From assembly GCA_964424345.1 (NCBI GenBank), contig CAYRIK010000031.1:1-22845 (forward strand): DNA of 22,845 nucleotides, read 5' to 3'. Positions 1 through 7,068 of this stretch are shown piece after piece; the stretch's first letter is position 1, and each line of letters begins with the position of its first letter. The notes beneath the pieces are model-generated. The model had not been told where the DNA came from and searched no databases. It saw nothing but the letters and a program-made list of their open reading frames with translations. The DNA is from RGIG6307 sp964424345. Its GTDB lineage: Bacteria; Bacillota; Clostridia; Lachnospirales; Lachnospiraceae. The translations under genes and the position numbers were made by a program.

Positions 1-310
1 ATATATAGGTTACACCAGTTAATCCATTTTCTGCATCAAATTGGAACTCTTTATGAAATGTAAACTCTTTCAGTTCGTCCGGCATATTCTGAAATGACAT
101 GCTCATAGAAACGACATTTTCATTTTCTTCTATGTCATAATACCATGTATTCTGCGTCTGAATAATGGTTGATTTATCATCACCGTACTGAAATAAATGC
201 TTCTTCGGAAGATCATACCTATAGTTCTCTCCATCCAAGCTTACTGCATATGAGAAAAAGTTATCATAAAGAGTCCAATCAACCGCTTTCGTTGACTGGA
301 CTCTTTCCAT
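1..310 (-). CDS. Partial coding fragment of unknown function, running off the left edge (possible 5'-truncated remnant)
   Basis: The minus strand is open from an ATG at 310 to the window edge, about 103 codons without a stop. The composition is protein-like, with charged and aromatic residues such as FSYAVSLDGENYRYDLP and QNTWYYDIEENENVVSMSMS. No ribosome binding site precedes the ATG or a nearby GTG. The first codons also lie inside the terminator hairpin of the upstream transporter operon. A functional gene would therefore need its own start after the hairpin, and no good start is visible there. It may be the C-terminal remains of a cell-envelope protein (the 'SLDGxxY' stretch recalls repeated domains of clostridial surface lipoproteins, which is only a resemblance) or a gene whose start I cannot place. 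Confidence 0.4.
   Translation of the reverse strand, partial: MERVQSTKAVDWTLYDNFFSYAVSLDGENYRYDLPKKHLFQYGDDKSTIIQTQNTWYYDIEENENVVSMSMSFQNMPDELKEFTFHKEFQFDAENGLTGVTYI
268..306 (-). terminator. Rho-independent terminator of the trpXYZ-like operon
   Basis: Arms at 268-283 and 291-306 form a 16-bp stem with one G-U wobble when transcribed on the minus strand (an A-C mismatch on the plus strand), with a 7-nt loop. It lies 24 bp after the ATPase stop codon and is followed on the minus strand by TTTATGATAACTTTTT. The strand preference of the wobble pair supports use by the minus-strand operon. Confidence 0.75.
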
Positions 311-329
311 TTTATTTATGTCGTCCACA

Positions 330-1124
330 TTATGACAACAACATTCTGTCATTAGAAAATTCTGTTCCGCTTGCTTCTTTGAATTTTTCTAAAAGATCGG
401 AAACCTTGAGATTCTTTTTCTCTTCTCCTGCAATATCATAAATAACTCGACCATTCTGCATCATAATCAATCTATTTCCTAAACGAATAGCATCGTTCAT
501 GTTATGTGTTACCATCATGGCAGTCAAATGTTCTTCTGCAATAATCTTTTCTGTCAAATCAAGTACTGTTTTGGCAGTTTTTGGATCTAATGCAGCTGTA
601 TGCTCGTCTAATAACAACAGCTTTGGTTTACGAAGTGTTGCCATCAATAAGGTAAGTGCCTGTCTTTGTCCACCTGAAAGAAGTCCAACTTTAGAAGTCA
701 TGCGGTCTTCCAAGCCAAGTCCAAGAATCTGAAGCTGTTCATGGAAAAACTCTCTTTCAGCATTTGTAATACCCCATCTTAAACCACGATGTTTTCCTCT
801 TCTATATGCTAAAGCAAGATTTTCTTCAATCTGCATGCCTGCCGCAGTTCCCATCATAGGATCCTGAAATACTCGTCCTAAAAACTGTGCTCTTTTAAAT
901 TCAGGCCAAGTGGACACATCTACTCCATCAATTTTGATGCTTCCTCTGTCAATTGGATACACACCTGCAATCATGTTCAAAGTAGTAGACTTTCCGGCAC
1001 CATTTCCTCCGATTACTGTAACGAAGTCGCCTTCCTGCAAGTTTAAATTTACACCATTTAATGCTTTCTTTTCATTGATAGTGCCTGCATTAAATGTTTT
1101 ATATACTTCTTTAATTTCCAGCAT
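330..1124 (-). CDS. ABC transporter ATP-binding protein, TrpZ-like
   Basis: Cytoplasmic ATPase that powers the importer formed with the next two genes, 264 aa from the chosen start. Walker A GGNGAGKST (K45), Q-loop Q87, signature LSGGQ (149-153), Walker B LLLLDEHTAALD with catalytic E174, and H-loop H207 (VTHNMN) are all present. The DEH after Walker B, rather than the more usual DEP, is seen in this family. The ATG at 1124 has GGAGG eight bases upstream; the same frame opens further up at 1181 but without a site. The CDS overlaps the end of the permease gene by 14 bp, so translation is probably coupled. Tryptophan as substrate is inferred from family resemblance only; other small hydrophobic ligands are possible. 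Confidence 0.88.
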   Translation of the reverse strand: MLEIKEVYKTFNAGTINEKKALNGVNLNLQEGDFVTVIGGNGAGKSTTLNMIAGVYPIDRGSIKIDGVDVSTWPEFKRAQFLGRVFQDPMMGTAAGMQIEENLALAYRRGKHRGLRWGITNAEREFFHEQLQILGLGLEDRMTSKVGLLSGGQRQALTLLMATLRKPKLLLLDEHTAALDPKTAKTVLDLTEKIIAEEHLTAMMVTHNMNDAIRLGNRLIMMQNGRVIYDIAGEEKKNLKVSDLLEKFKEASGTEFSNDRMLLS

Positions 1125-2049
1125 GAACTTTACCTCCGTCAGGGGAATATGCTTTTTTTGCACGATGTTTGCGGATAGCAACTGGTGCTGCTAATGCTAA
1201 TGCAACAATGATAGCACTAATCAATTTCATGTCATTTGGGTCCAGGCCAAGCCAAAGTACAACAGAACGAATAACAAAATATGTACAACATCCTACAACT
1301 GCACTTGCAAGTATCATATAGAAAGATTTGAATCTTCCAAATAAGACTTCACCGATTACAATAGAGGCAAGACCGATTACAATCGCACCTGTTCCCATAT
1401 TAATATCTGCGTATTTCTGACTTTGACAAACCAATGCACCAGAAAAAGCTACCAATGCATTTGCAATCATCAAAGATAATAACTTTGTCTTTTTGATGTC
1501 AACACCAAGCGCACGTATCATATTTTCGTTATTACCAGTTGCTCGAAGTGCACTTCCAAGCTCTGTACCAAAAAACCAATATAACACGATTACAACTAAA
1601 ATAGCTAAAACAATACCTACAAATAATGCGATTGTTGCATTTCTAAGACCAGTTTTTTCTACAAGTCCAGAAAAGATAGTTTCGGATTTTAATAAAGGAA
1701 TATTGGATTTTCCTCCCATAATTCTTAAATTAATACTCCATAAAGAATACTGTGTCAAAATACCAGATAAAATTGCCGGTATTTCAAATACCGTATGTAA
1801 CAGACCTGTCACACAGCCTGCCATTGCTCCTGCTAAGATTGCTGCCAAAATTGCAAGCACTGGATGCACTCCAAAATTTACAATAAGCACTGCACATACA
1901 CAGCCACCTAATGAAAATGAGCCATCACATGTCATATCTGCAATATCTAATAATCGAAATGTAATGTATACACCAAGTACCATAATTCCCCAAAGCACAC
2001 CTTGACTAAGTGCACCCGGAATGGCAGATAATAATGAACTAATATGCAT
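1111..2049 (-). CDS. ABC transporter permease, TrpY-like (BPD_transp_2 family)
   Basis: Integral membrane permease of 312 aa with about eight hydrophobic segments, beginning with GVLWGIMVLGVYITFRLLDIADMTCDGSF, typical of the branched-chain amino acid/ribose-type permease fold. It should form the channel for the solute delivered by the lipoprotein encoded just upstream. The C-terminus is basic (IRKHRAKKAYSPDGGK), as expected for a cytoplasmic tail. The ATG at 2049 follows AGGAGG by five bases. Only 20 bp separate it from the binding-protein gene, and its 3' end overlaps the ATPase gene, so the three form one operon. Substrate assignment to tryptophan rests on family resemblance and is not shown by the sequence. 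Confidence 0.87.
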   Translation of the reverse strand: MHISSLLSAIPGALSQGVLWGIMVLGVYITFRLLDIADMTCDGSFSLGGCVCAVLIVNFGVHPVLAILAAILAGAMAGCVTGLLHTVFEIPAILSGILTQYSLWSINLRIMGGKSNIPLLKSETIFSGLVEKTGLRNATIALFVGIVLAILVVIVLYWFFGTELGSALRATGNNENMIRALGVDIKKTKLLSLMIANALVAFSGALVCQSQKYADINMGTGAIVIGLASIVIGEVLFGRFKSFYMILASAVVGCCTYFVIRSVVLWLGLDPNDMKLISAIIVALALAAPVAIRKHRAKKAYSPDGGKVHAGN

Positions 2050-2069
2050 AACGTCCTCCTACAACAGCA

Positions 2070-3056
2070 CTACTTGTCTAATACAGAAAGGTCGATACCA
2101 ATTTCTGCTGCTGTTTCTTCATTTACCGTAAGTTTGTACTTTTCAAATGGTAAAAACTCGATAGGCATCTGTGCTGGATCTGCATCATTTACTAAAATTT
2201 CTACAGCCATTTCTCCTGCCATATAACCTAATTCATAATAATTAAGACCATATGTTGCAAGTGCACCTGCTGTAACCTGATTTTCCTCACCGCAAATGAT
2301 TGGAAGTTTAAATTCATTTGCTACCATTGCTACTGTTGCCATTCCTGCAGAAAGTTTATTGTCTGTTGGAATCCAGCAAGCATCAATATTTCCTTCCATA
2401 GACTGTACAACTGTCTGAATTTCATTGGAATTAGAAATCGTATACTGCTCCACAGTCAGATTTTTAGCTTCTGCTGCCTTTGTAAATATGCCTGCCTGTA
2501 ATACAGAGTTATCTTCATCTGCACTATAGAATACACCAATCTTTTTGGCATCTGGAACTAATTTTAATAATAATTCTAACTGATCCTCAATTGGATTCAT
2601 GTCTGAAGTACCTGTAATATTTCCGTTTGGAGCATCATTAGAATCTGCAAGTCCTGCTTCTACATAATCTGTAATTGCAGCACCTACAACTGGAATATCT
2701 GTTGTTGCAGCTGCAACTGCCTGTGCGGCTGGTGTAGCGATTGCATAGATTAAATCTTTTTTGTCATTTACAAATTTTTCTGCTACAGTCACGCAAGTAG
2801 ACTGATCACCAGAAGCATTCTGCTGTTCAACATGATATGTAATACCTGCATCATCTAATGCAGCGATAAATCCTTTATTTGCATCATCTAATGCAACATG
2901 CTGTGATAACTGAAGCACACCAATTTCAAAACCATCTGCACTAGATGCAGTATTGTTTGTAACGTCTGTATTGCCTGCTTTTGTATCTCCACAGCCTGCC
3001 AGAAGTGACATACTCATCACACCTGTCAATAAAAATGTCAGCAATTTCTTCTTCAT
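2070..3056 (-). CDS. ABC transporter substrate-binding lipoprotein, TrpX-like (PF04392-type)
   Basis: Extracellular solute receptor of 328 aa tethered to the membrane. The N-terminus is a lipoprotein signal peptide (MKKKLLTFLLTGVMSMSLLAGC) with lipobox LAGC and lipidated Cys22. A low-complexity Asp/Asn/Thr linker precedes the globular part (GFEIGVLQLSQHVALDDANKGF). The two-lobe pattern, with IYAIATPAAQAVAA, IPVVGAAITDYV and KIGVFYSADEDNS, matches the ABC substrate-binding family that includes TrpX. It is the first gene of the operon, with AGAGGAT before the ATG and a near-consensus promoter upstream. The leader is about 60 nt, too short for a T-box, so tryptophan-responsive attenuation of that kind is not seen. 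Confidence 0.87.
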   Translation of the reverse strand: MKKKLLTFLLTGVMSMSLLAGCGDTKAGNTDVTNNTASSADGFEIGVLQLSQHVALDDANKGFIAALDDAGITYHVEQQNASGDQSTCVTVAEKFVNDKKDLIYAIATPAAQAVAAATTDIPVVGAAITDYVEAGLADSNDAPNGNITGTSDMNPIEDQLELLLKLVPDAKKIGVFYSADEDNSVLQAGIFTKAAEAKNLTVEQYTISNSNEIQTVVQSMEGNIDACWIPTDNKLSAGMATVAMVANEFKLPIICGEENQVTAGALATYGLNYYELGYMAGEMAVEILVNDADPAQMPIEFLPFEKYKLTVNEETAAEIGIDLSVLDK

Positions 3057-3078
3057 AATAGTAATCCTCTTTTTGTTG

Positions 3079-3179
3079 TTTTCACAATTACTTTAATGCT
3101 TTAAAGCGTGTGTGTAACTGTTATTATAATACAATTGCAAAATAAGTCAACATTTTTTGTTACTTTTTCACAATTACTT
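3079..3179. repeat. 15-bp direct repeat bracketing the trpX-type promoter, plus a 10-bp palindrome
   Basis: TTTTCACAATTACTT occurs at 3079-3093, in the leader of the transporter operon, and again exactly at 3165-3179, in the last codons of the upstream gene. The copies sit on either side of the promoter and are 86 bp apart. Between them GCTTTAAAGC (3098-3107) is a perfect palindrome just after the predicted start site. These could be regulator binding sites, but the DNA is AT-rich and chance is not excluded. Confidence 0.4.
3123..3150 (-). promoter_or_regulatory. Promoter of the trpXYZ-like operon
   Basis: On the minus strand, -35 TTGACT (3145-3150) and -10 TATAAT (3123-3128) are separated by 16 bp, close to the sigma-A consensus. 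Transcription would begin near 3116 and give a leader of about 60 nt. The -35 box lies only 10 bp beyond the stop codon of the preceding gene. No terminator is visible between them, so read-through is also possible. Confidence 0.8.
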
Positions 3180-3825
3180 CTTTACTATTCTTATAAATAT
3201 GATTTTCTGGAACACATCCTCTTACACAGCTTGTTGGATAAATGTTACTGTTTCGTCCAATGACAGTGCCTGGATTTAATACAGAATTACATCCAACTTC
3301 TACGTAATCACCTAACATTGCACCCATTTTCTTTAATCCAGTTTCTATCTGACCTTCTTTTGCTTTTACAACAACAAGTGTTTTATCACTTTTCACATTA
3401 GAAGTAATACTGCCGGCACCCATATGCGCTTTATATCCAAGTATAGAATCTCCTACATAATTGTAATGAGGCACCTGAACCTTATTAAATAATATTACAT
3501 TTTTCAATTCTGTAGAATTTCCTACTACTGCACCTTTACCAACAATCGCATTTCCACGAATAAATGCACAATGTCTTACTTCTGCTTCTTCATCAATAAT
3601 ACAAGGACCGTTTACACAAGCTGTTGGTGCAACCTTTGCATTTTGGGCAATCCAAATATTTTCACCAATCTTGTCAAACTTTTCTGTATCTAAAGTTTCT
3701 CCTAATGCTACAATAAATTTAGAAATTTCTGGAAGCACTTCCCAAGGATACTCCTTTCCTTCTAATAATTCCTTTGCAATAGTCTGTGTTACATCATATA
3801 AGTGTGCAATATTATATTGTTTCAT
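3160..3825 (-). CDS. Left-handed beta-helix (hexapeptide) acyltransferase-like protein, GlmU C-domain-like
   Basis: Predicted cytoplasmic 221-aa protein, often annotated as a UDP-N-acetylglucosamine pyrophosphorylase-related protein, but it has no nucleotidyltransferase domain. Residues 1-50 are a short helical lead-in. Residues 55-205 carry hexapeptide-repeat sequence (CIIDEEAEVRHCAFIRGNAIVGKGAVVG). The segment PHYNYVGDSILG aligns with the GlmU acetyltransferase active-site segment, and H120 falls on its catalytic histidine, followed by GAGSITSNVKSDK. This suggests sugar-nucleotide acyl transfer, with donor and acceptor unknown. The ATG at 3825 has AAAGGAG eight bases upstream; the in-frame extension to 3939 lies inside topB and has no site. 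It starts 13 bp after topB and is probably co-transcribed with it. Confidence 0.75.
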   Translation of the reverse strand: MKQYNIAHLYDVTQTIAKELLEGKEYPWEVLPEISKFIVALGETLDTEKFDKIGENIWIAQNAKVAPTACVNGPCIIDEEAEVRHCAFIRGNAIVGKGAVVGNSTELKNVILFNKVQVPHYNYVGDSILGYKAHMGAGSITSNVKSDKTLVVVKAKEGQIETGLKKMGAMLGDYVEVGCNSVLNPGTVIGRNSNIYPTSCVRGCVPENHIYKNSKEVIVKK

Positions 3826-3838
3826 TATGAAATCTCCT

Positions 3839-5890
3839 TTATTTCTTGCTTTTATAAAATTCCTCTGTAGCTTTAAAACGTGTATACACAACCGTTTGGT
3901 TATTAAGCTGCTTTGTATAATTGGTATATTTCGTAACAAAATCCGATAATTTGCTCATATATTCTTGTGAAGTAATCGTGCCATTTGCCACACCAGTCAA
4001 TCCTTTTTCCCAACTTGCTGTCAATGCCGGATCAAGCATACGTCTCATAGAACAATCTACTACATCATATACCAATTCCCCAAGTCTTGTTGGTGTCAGC
4101 GTCTGTGTCTTTTTATTCAATTCAAGATACTGATTGGTCGTAACAAGTTTCTTTAAAATTTCTGCTCTTGTAGCACTTGTACCAATACCGCTTCCTTTGA
4201 TCTGTGCTCTTAGTTCTTCATCTTCTATCAGCTGTCCTGCATTTTCCATGGCAAGAATCATACTTCCGGAATTATAACGTTTTGGTGGAGAAGTTTCTCC
4301 TGTTTTGATTTCTATTCCTTGTAATGGAAGCTCCATTCCCTTTTTTAATGTATGCAATTGTGCCATAAAATTCACATCACAGCTTGTTTCTTCTGCTTCG
4401 TTTGCTTTATCAGACTGTTCTGTATTTTGCTGCGTCTTATTTCCTTTTTCTGCTGCCGTCCTTTGATTGCCAAAAGAATATTTCATAACCTTTAAATATC
4501 CTTCTTCTAATAAAGACTTAAAATTGGAATAAAAACGCTCTGTTCCAATTCCTGTCACTAAGCCAATCTTTTGGTATACTGCTGCAGGATAGAAAATAGC
4601 AAGAAATCTTCTTACGATAATCTCATATACTTTTTGTGCCGTTGGATGTAAGCTGTTCATCGCGCCAAGTCCCTGTCCTGTAGGAATGATAGCATAGTGG
4701 TCGGTAATCTTTTTATCATCTACATAACGAGTCTTTGCAATACCTTTATAGCTTCCCTTTTCTAATATTTCTTCTGCAAAAGGCTGACCATGCACATAAT
4801 GCTTTAATCCACTTATATTTTTATAAATTTCCTTTGCAACCGCACTAGAAAGCACTCTGGCGTCTGTTCTTGGATATGTCACCATCTTTTTTTCATACAA
4901 CTGCTGCACGATGCTAAGTGTTTCATCTGGACTTATTTTAAACAATCTGGAACAGTCATTCTGAAGTTCTGCAAGGTTATACAATAATGGTGGATTTTTC
5001 GTTTCCTTTTTCTGCTCTTTGCTAATGATAAGCAGTTTCCCATTTGCTTCTTGTAACAGCTGCTCTTTAAATTTCAGTGCTTCTTTTTCTTCTTTGAATC
5101 CTTTTTCGTTATACAGCTTTGGAGACTGATAATAACGGCTTAATTCCGTCACTCTCCATTCTCCTTCTAATGGCTTATCCCCTACGACAAATCCTGCTAA
5201 AAGGCGGTAAAAAGAAGTTTTTTGAAATGTTCTGATTTCTCGTTCCCTGTTTACTACCATACCGAGTACACAAGTCATAACACGTCCTACGCTGATGACA
5301 CCTCGATCAATCCCAAGATAACGTTTTACTGCATCACCATATTTTAATGTCAATACTCTGGAAAAATTAATTCCCATTAAGTAATCTTCTTTGGCTCTTA
5401 AATATGCTGCTTCACTTAAACTATCATATTCTGATAAGTCTTTTGCTTCCTGAATGCCTCGTAAAATTTCTTCCTCTGTCTGAGAATCAATCCAGACACG
5501 TTTTCTTTCTTTTCCACTAACACCTGCTTGCTGTTCTACAAGACGATAAATATATTCTCCTTCTCGTCCAGAGTCCGTACAAACATAAATCGTCGCTACA
5601 TCTTTTCTGTTTAAAAGACCTGATACAATCTGAAACTGGTCTTTTACAGAATCAATGACTTGATATAAATAATGATCTGGTATAAAAGGAATGGTTTCCA
5701 ATGACCAGCGTTTATATTTTATATCATAGCATTCCGGATAACTCATCGTCACCAAATGGCCAACACACCATGTTACAATGGAATGTTCTCCTTCCATATA
5801 TCCATTACGCTGTGTCATATTTTCTTTTAAAGCCTTAGCAAATTCTCTTGCTACACTTGGTTTTTCGGCAATAAATAATCTTTTACTCAA
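3839..5890 (-). CDS. topB: DNA topoisomerase III (type IA)
   Basis: Type IA topoisomerase of 683 aa that cuts and passes single DNA strands, resolving replication and recombination intermediates. The N-terminal TOPRIM domain has the IAEKPSVA glutamate (E9) and TDSGREGE (D106, E110). The catalytic tyrosine is Y339 in MVTYPRTDARVL. The C-terminal part of the core has SGSMILAMENAGQLI and GIGTSATRAEIL. There is no C-terminal zinc ribbon, as in Bacillus TopB (about 727 aa). The start is a TTG at 5890 with GAGG eight bases upstream; no better in-frame ATG is seen before the conserved SKRLFIAEKPS. It sits between asd and the beta-helix gene, with no clear promoter of its own. Confidence 0.95.
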   Translation of the reverse strand: MSKRLFIAEKPSVAREFAKALKENMTQRNGYMEGEHSIVTWCVGHLVTMSYPECYDIKYKRWSLETIPFIPDHYLYQVIDSVKDQFQIVSGLLNRKDVATIYVCTDSGREGEYIYRLVEQQAGVSGKERKRVWIDSQTEEEILRGIQEAKDLSEYDSLSEAAYLRAKEDYLMGINFSRVLTLKYGDAVKRYLGIDRGVISVGRVMTCVLGMVVNREREIRTFQKTSFYRLLAGFVVGDKPLEGEWRVTELSRYYQSPKLYNEKGFKEEKEALKFKEQLLQEANGKLLIISKEQKKETKNPPLLYNLAELQNDCSRLFKISPDETLSIVQQLYEKKMVTYPRTDARVLSSAVAKEIYKNISGLKHYVHGQPFAEEILEKGSYKGIAKTRYVDDKKITDHYAIIPTGQGLGAMNSLHPTAQKVYEIIVRRFLAIFYPAAVYQKIGLVTGIGTERFYSNFKSLLEEGYLKVMKYSFGNQRTAAEKGNKTQQNTEQSDKANEAEETSCDVNFMAQLHTLKKGMELPLQGIEIKTGETSPPKRYNSGSMILAMENAGQLIEDEELRAQIKGSGIGTSATRAEILKKLVTTNQYLELNKKTQTLTPTRLGELVYDVVDCSMRRMLDPALTASWEKGLTGVANGTITSQEYMSKLSDFVTKYTNYTKQLNNQTVVYTRFKATEEFYKSKK

Positions 5891-5910
5891 CTTTTATTCC
5901 TCAATCTAAG

Positions 5911-5945
5911 ATTACCTATGCGATTTTTAAAACCACATAGGTAAT
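5911..5945. repeat. Perfect 10-bp inverted repeat between asd and topB
   Basis: ATTACCTATG (5911-5920) and CATAGGTAAT (5936-5945) are perfect inverted copies separated by 15 bp. The minus-strand RNA would form a hairpin just after asd and about 20 nt before the topB start. There is no U-tract directly after it on the minus strand, so it is a weak terminator candidate. It could be a processing site, an attenuator for topB or a protein-binding site. Confidence 0.5.
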
Positions 5946-5956
5946 TCTCATACGCT

Positions 5957-7045
5957 TTATTTTTTTGTGATATAGCCCTGTGCTGTCAAAAGCTCTGCAC
6001 AAAGGACAGCACCACCTGCTGCACCTCGAACTGTATTATGAGAAAGTCCTACAAACTTAAAGTCATATACGTTATCTTCACGAATACGTCCTACACTTAC
6101 ACCCATACCATGTTCATAATCTACATCTAATGTAACCTGTGGTCTGTTATCTTCTTCTAAATATTGGATAAACTGCTTTGGAGCACTTGGAAGTTCTAAT
6201 TCCTGTGGAAGTCCCTTGAAGTTTACCAATTTTTCAATTAACTGCTCTTTTGTAGGTTTCTTTTTAAACTTTACAAATACTGCTGCTGTATGACCATTTA
6301 ACACAGGAACACGAATACACTGGCAAGTGATTACTGGAGTAGTTGCTGGCTTAATTACACCATCTTCAATCGTACCCCAAATTCTTAAAGGTTCTTTTTC
6401 ACTCTTTTCTTCTTCACCGCCAATATATGGAATGATATTTCCAACCATTTCAGGCCATTCATTAAATGTTTTTCCAGCACCGGAAATTGCCTGATATGTA
6501 GTAGCTACAACCTCATATGGCTCAAATTCCTTCCAAGCAGTCAATACTGGTGCGTAAGACTGGATAGAACAGTTTGGTTTTACTGCAATAAAGCCTCTTG
6601 TTGTGCCAAGTCTCTTTCTCTGGAACTCAATAACATGCATATGTTCTGGATTGATTTCTGGTACACACATTGGAACGTCTGGTGTCCAACGATGTGCAGA
6701 ATTATTAGATACAACTGGAACTTCCTTTTTAGCATATGCTTCTTCGATTGCTTTGATTTCATCTTTAGACATATTTACTGCACTAAATACAAAATCTACA
6801 TGTTCTGTTACTTTATCAATATCCGCAACGTCTAATACCATTAAATCTTTTACACGTTCTGGAATTGGTGTTGTCATTTTCCAACGACCATCTACCGCTT
6901 CTTCATAACGCTTTCCGGCACTTCTTCCAGATGCTGCTACTGTAACTACTTCAAACCATGGATGATTTTCCAAAAGTGCGATAAAACGCTGTCCAACCAT
7001 ACCAGTTGCGCCTAAAATACCAACTTTTAATTTTTCATTTAACAT
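5957..7045 (-). CDS. asd: Aspartate-semialdehyde dehydrogenase
   Basis: Reduces aspartyl phosphate to aspartate semialdehyde with NADPH, the branch point to lysine/diaminopimelate, threonine and methionine. The 362-aa protein has the N-terminal nucleotide-binding GILGATGMVGQRF, catalytic C159 in KPNCSIQ, the substrate-binding region QAISGAGKT and the acid/base H252 in NGHTAAV. The KPNCSIQ motif and the length place it in the archaeal/fungal-type subfamily, not the E. coli type. The ATG at 7045 is preceded by AAAGGA nine bases upstream and begins right before the dinucleotide-binding fold. The in-frame extension to 7159 runs into argH and is rejected. It begins 23 bp after argH and is probably transcribed with it. 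Confidence 0.95.
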   Translation of the reverse strand: MLNEKLKVGILGATGMVGQRFIALLENHPWFEVVTVAASGRSAGKRYEEAVDGRWKMTTPIPERVKDLMVLDVADIDKVTEHVDFVFSAVNMSKDEIKAIEEAYAKKEVPVVSNNSAHRWTPDVPMCVPEINPEHMHVIEFQRKRLGTTRGFIAVKPNCSIQSYAPVLTAWKEFEPYEVVATTYQAISGAGKTFNEWPEMVGNIIPYIGGEEEKSEKEPLRIWGTIEDGVIKPATTPVITCQCIRVPVLNGHTAAVFVKFKKKPTKEQLIEKLVNFKGLPQELELPSAPKQFIQYLEEDNRPQVTLDVDYEHGMGVSVGRIREDNVYDFKFVGLSHNTVRGAAGGAVLCAELLTAQGYITKK

Positions 7046-7068
7046 GATGTCTATTCCTTTGTTTTTGA

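Noticed and set aside
1493..2005. 170-aa open frame antisense to the permease gene
   Set aside because: It mirrors a well-supported membrane protein gene; long antisense frames are common opposite such genes, and no start signals are present.
4000..5890. TopB TOPRIM motif reads TDSGREGE, lacking the second aspartate of the usual DxD
   Set aside because: Bacillus-type TopB proteins carry a very similar TDAGREGE, so this is normal for the family and not a sign of lost activity.
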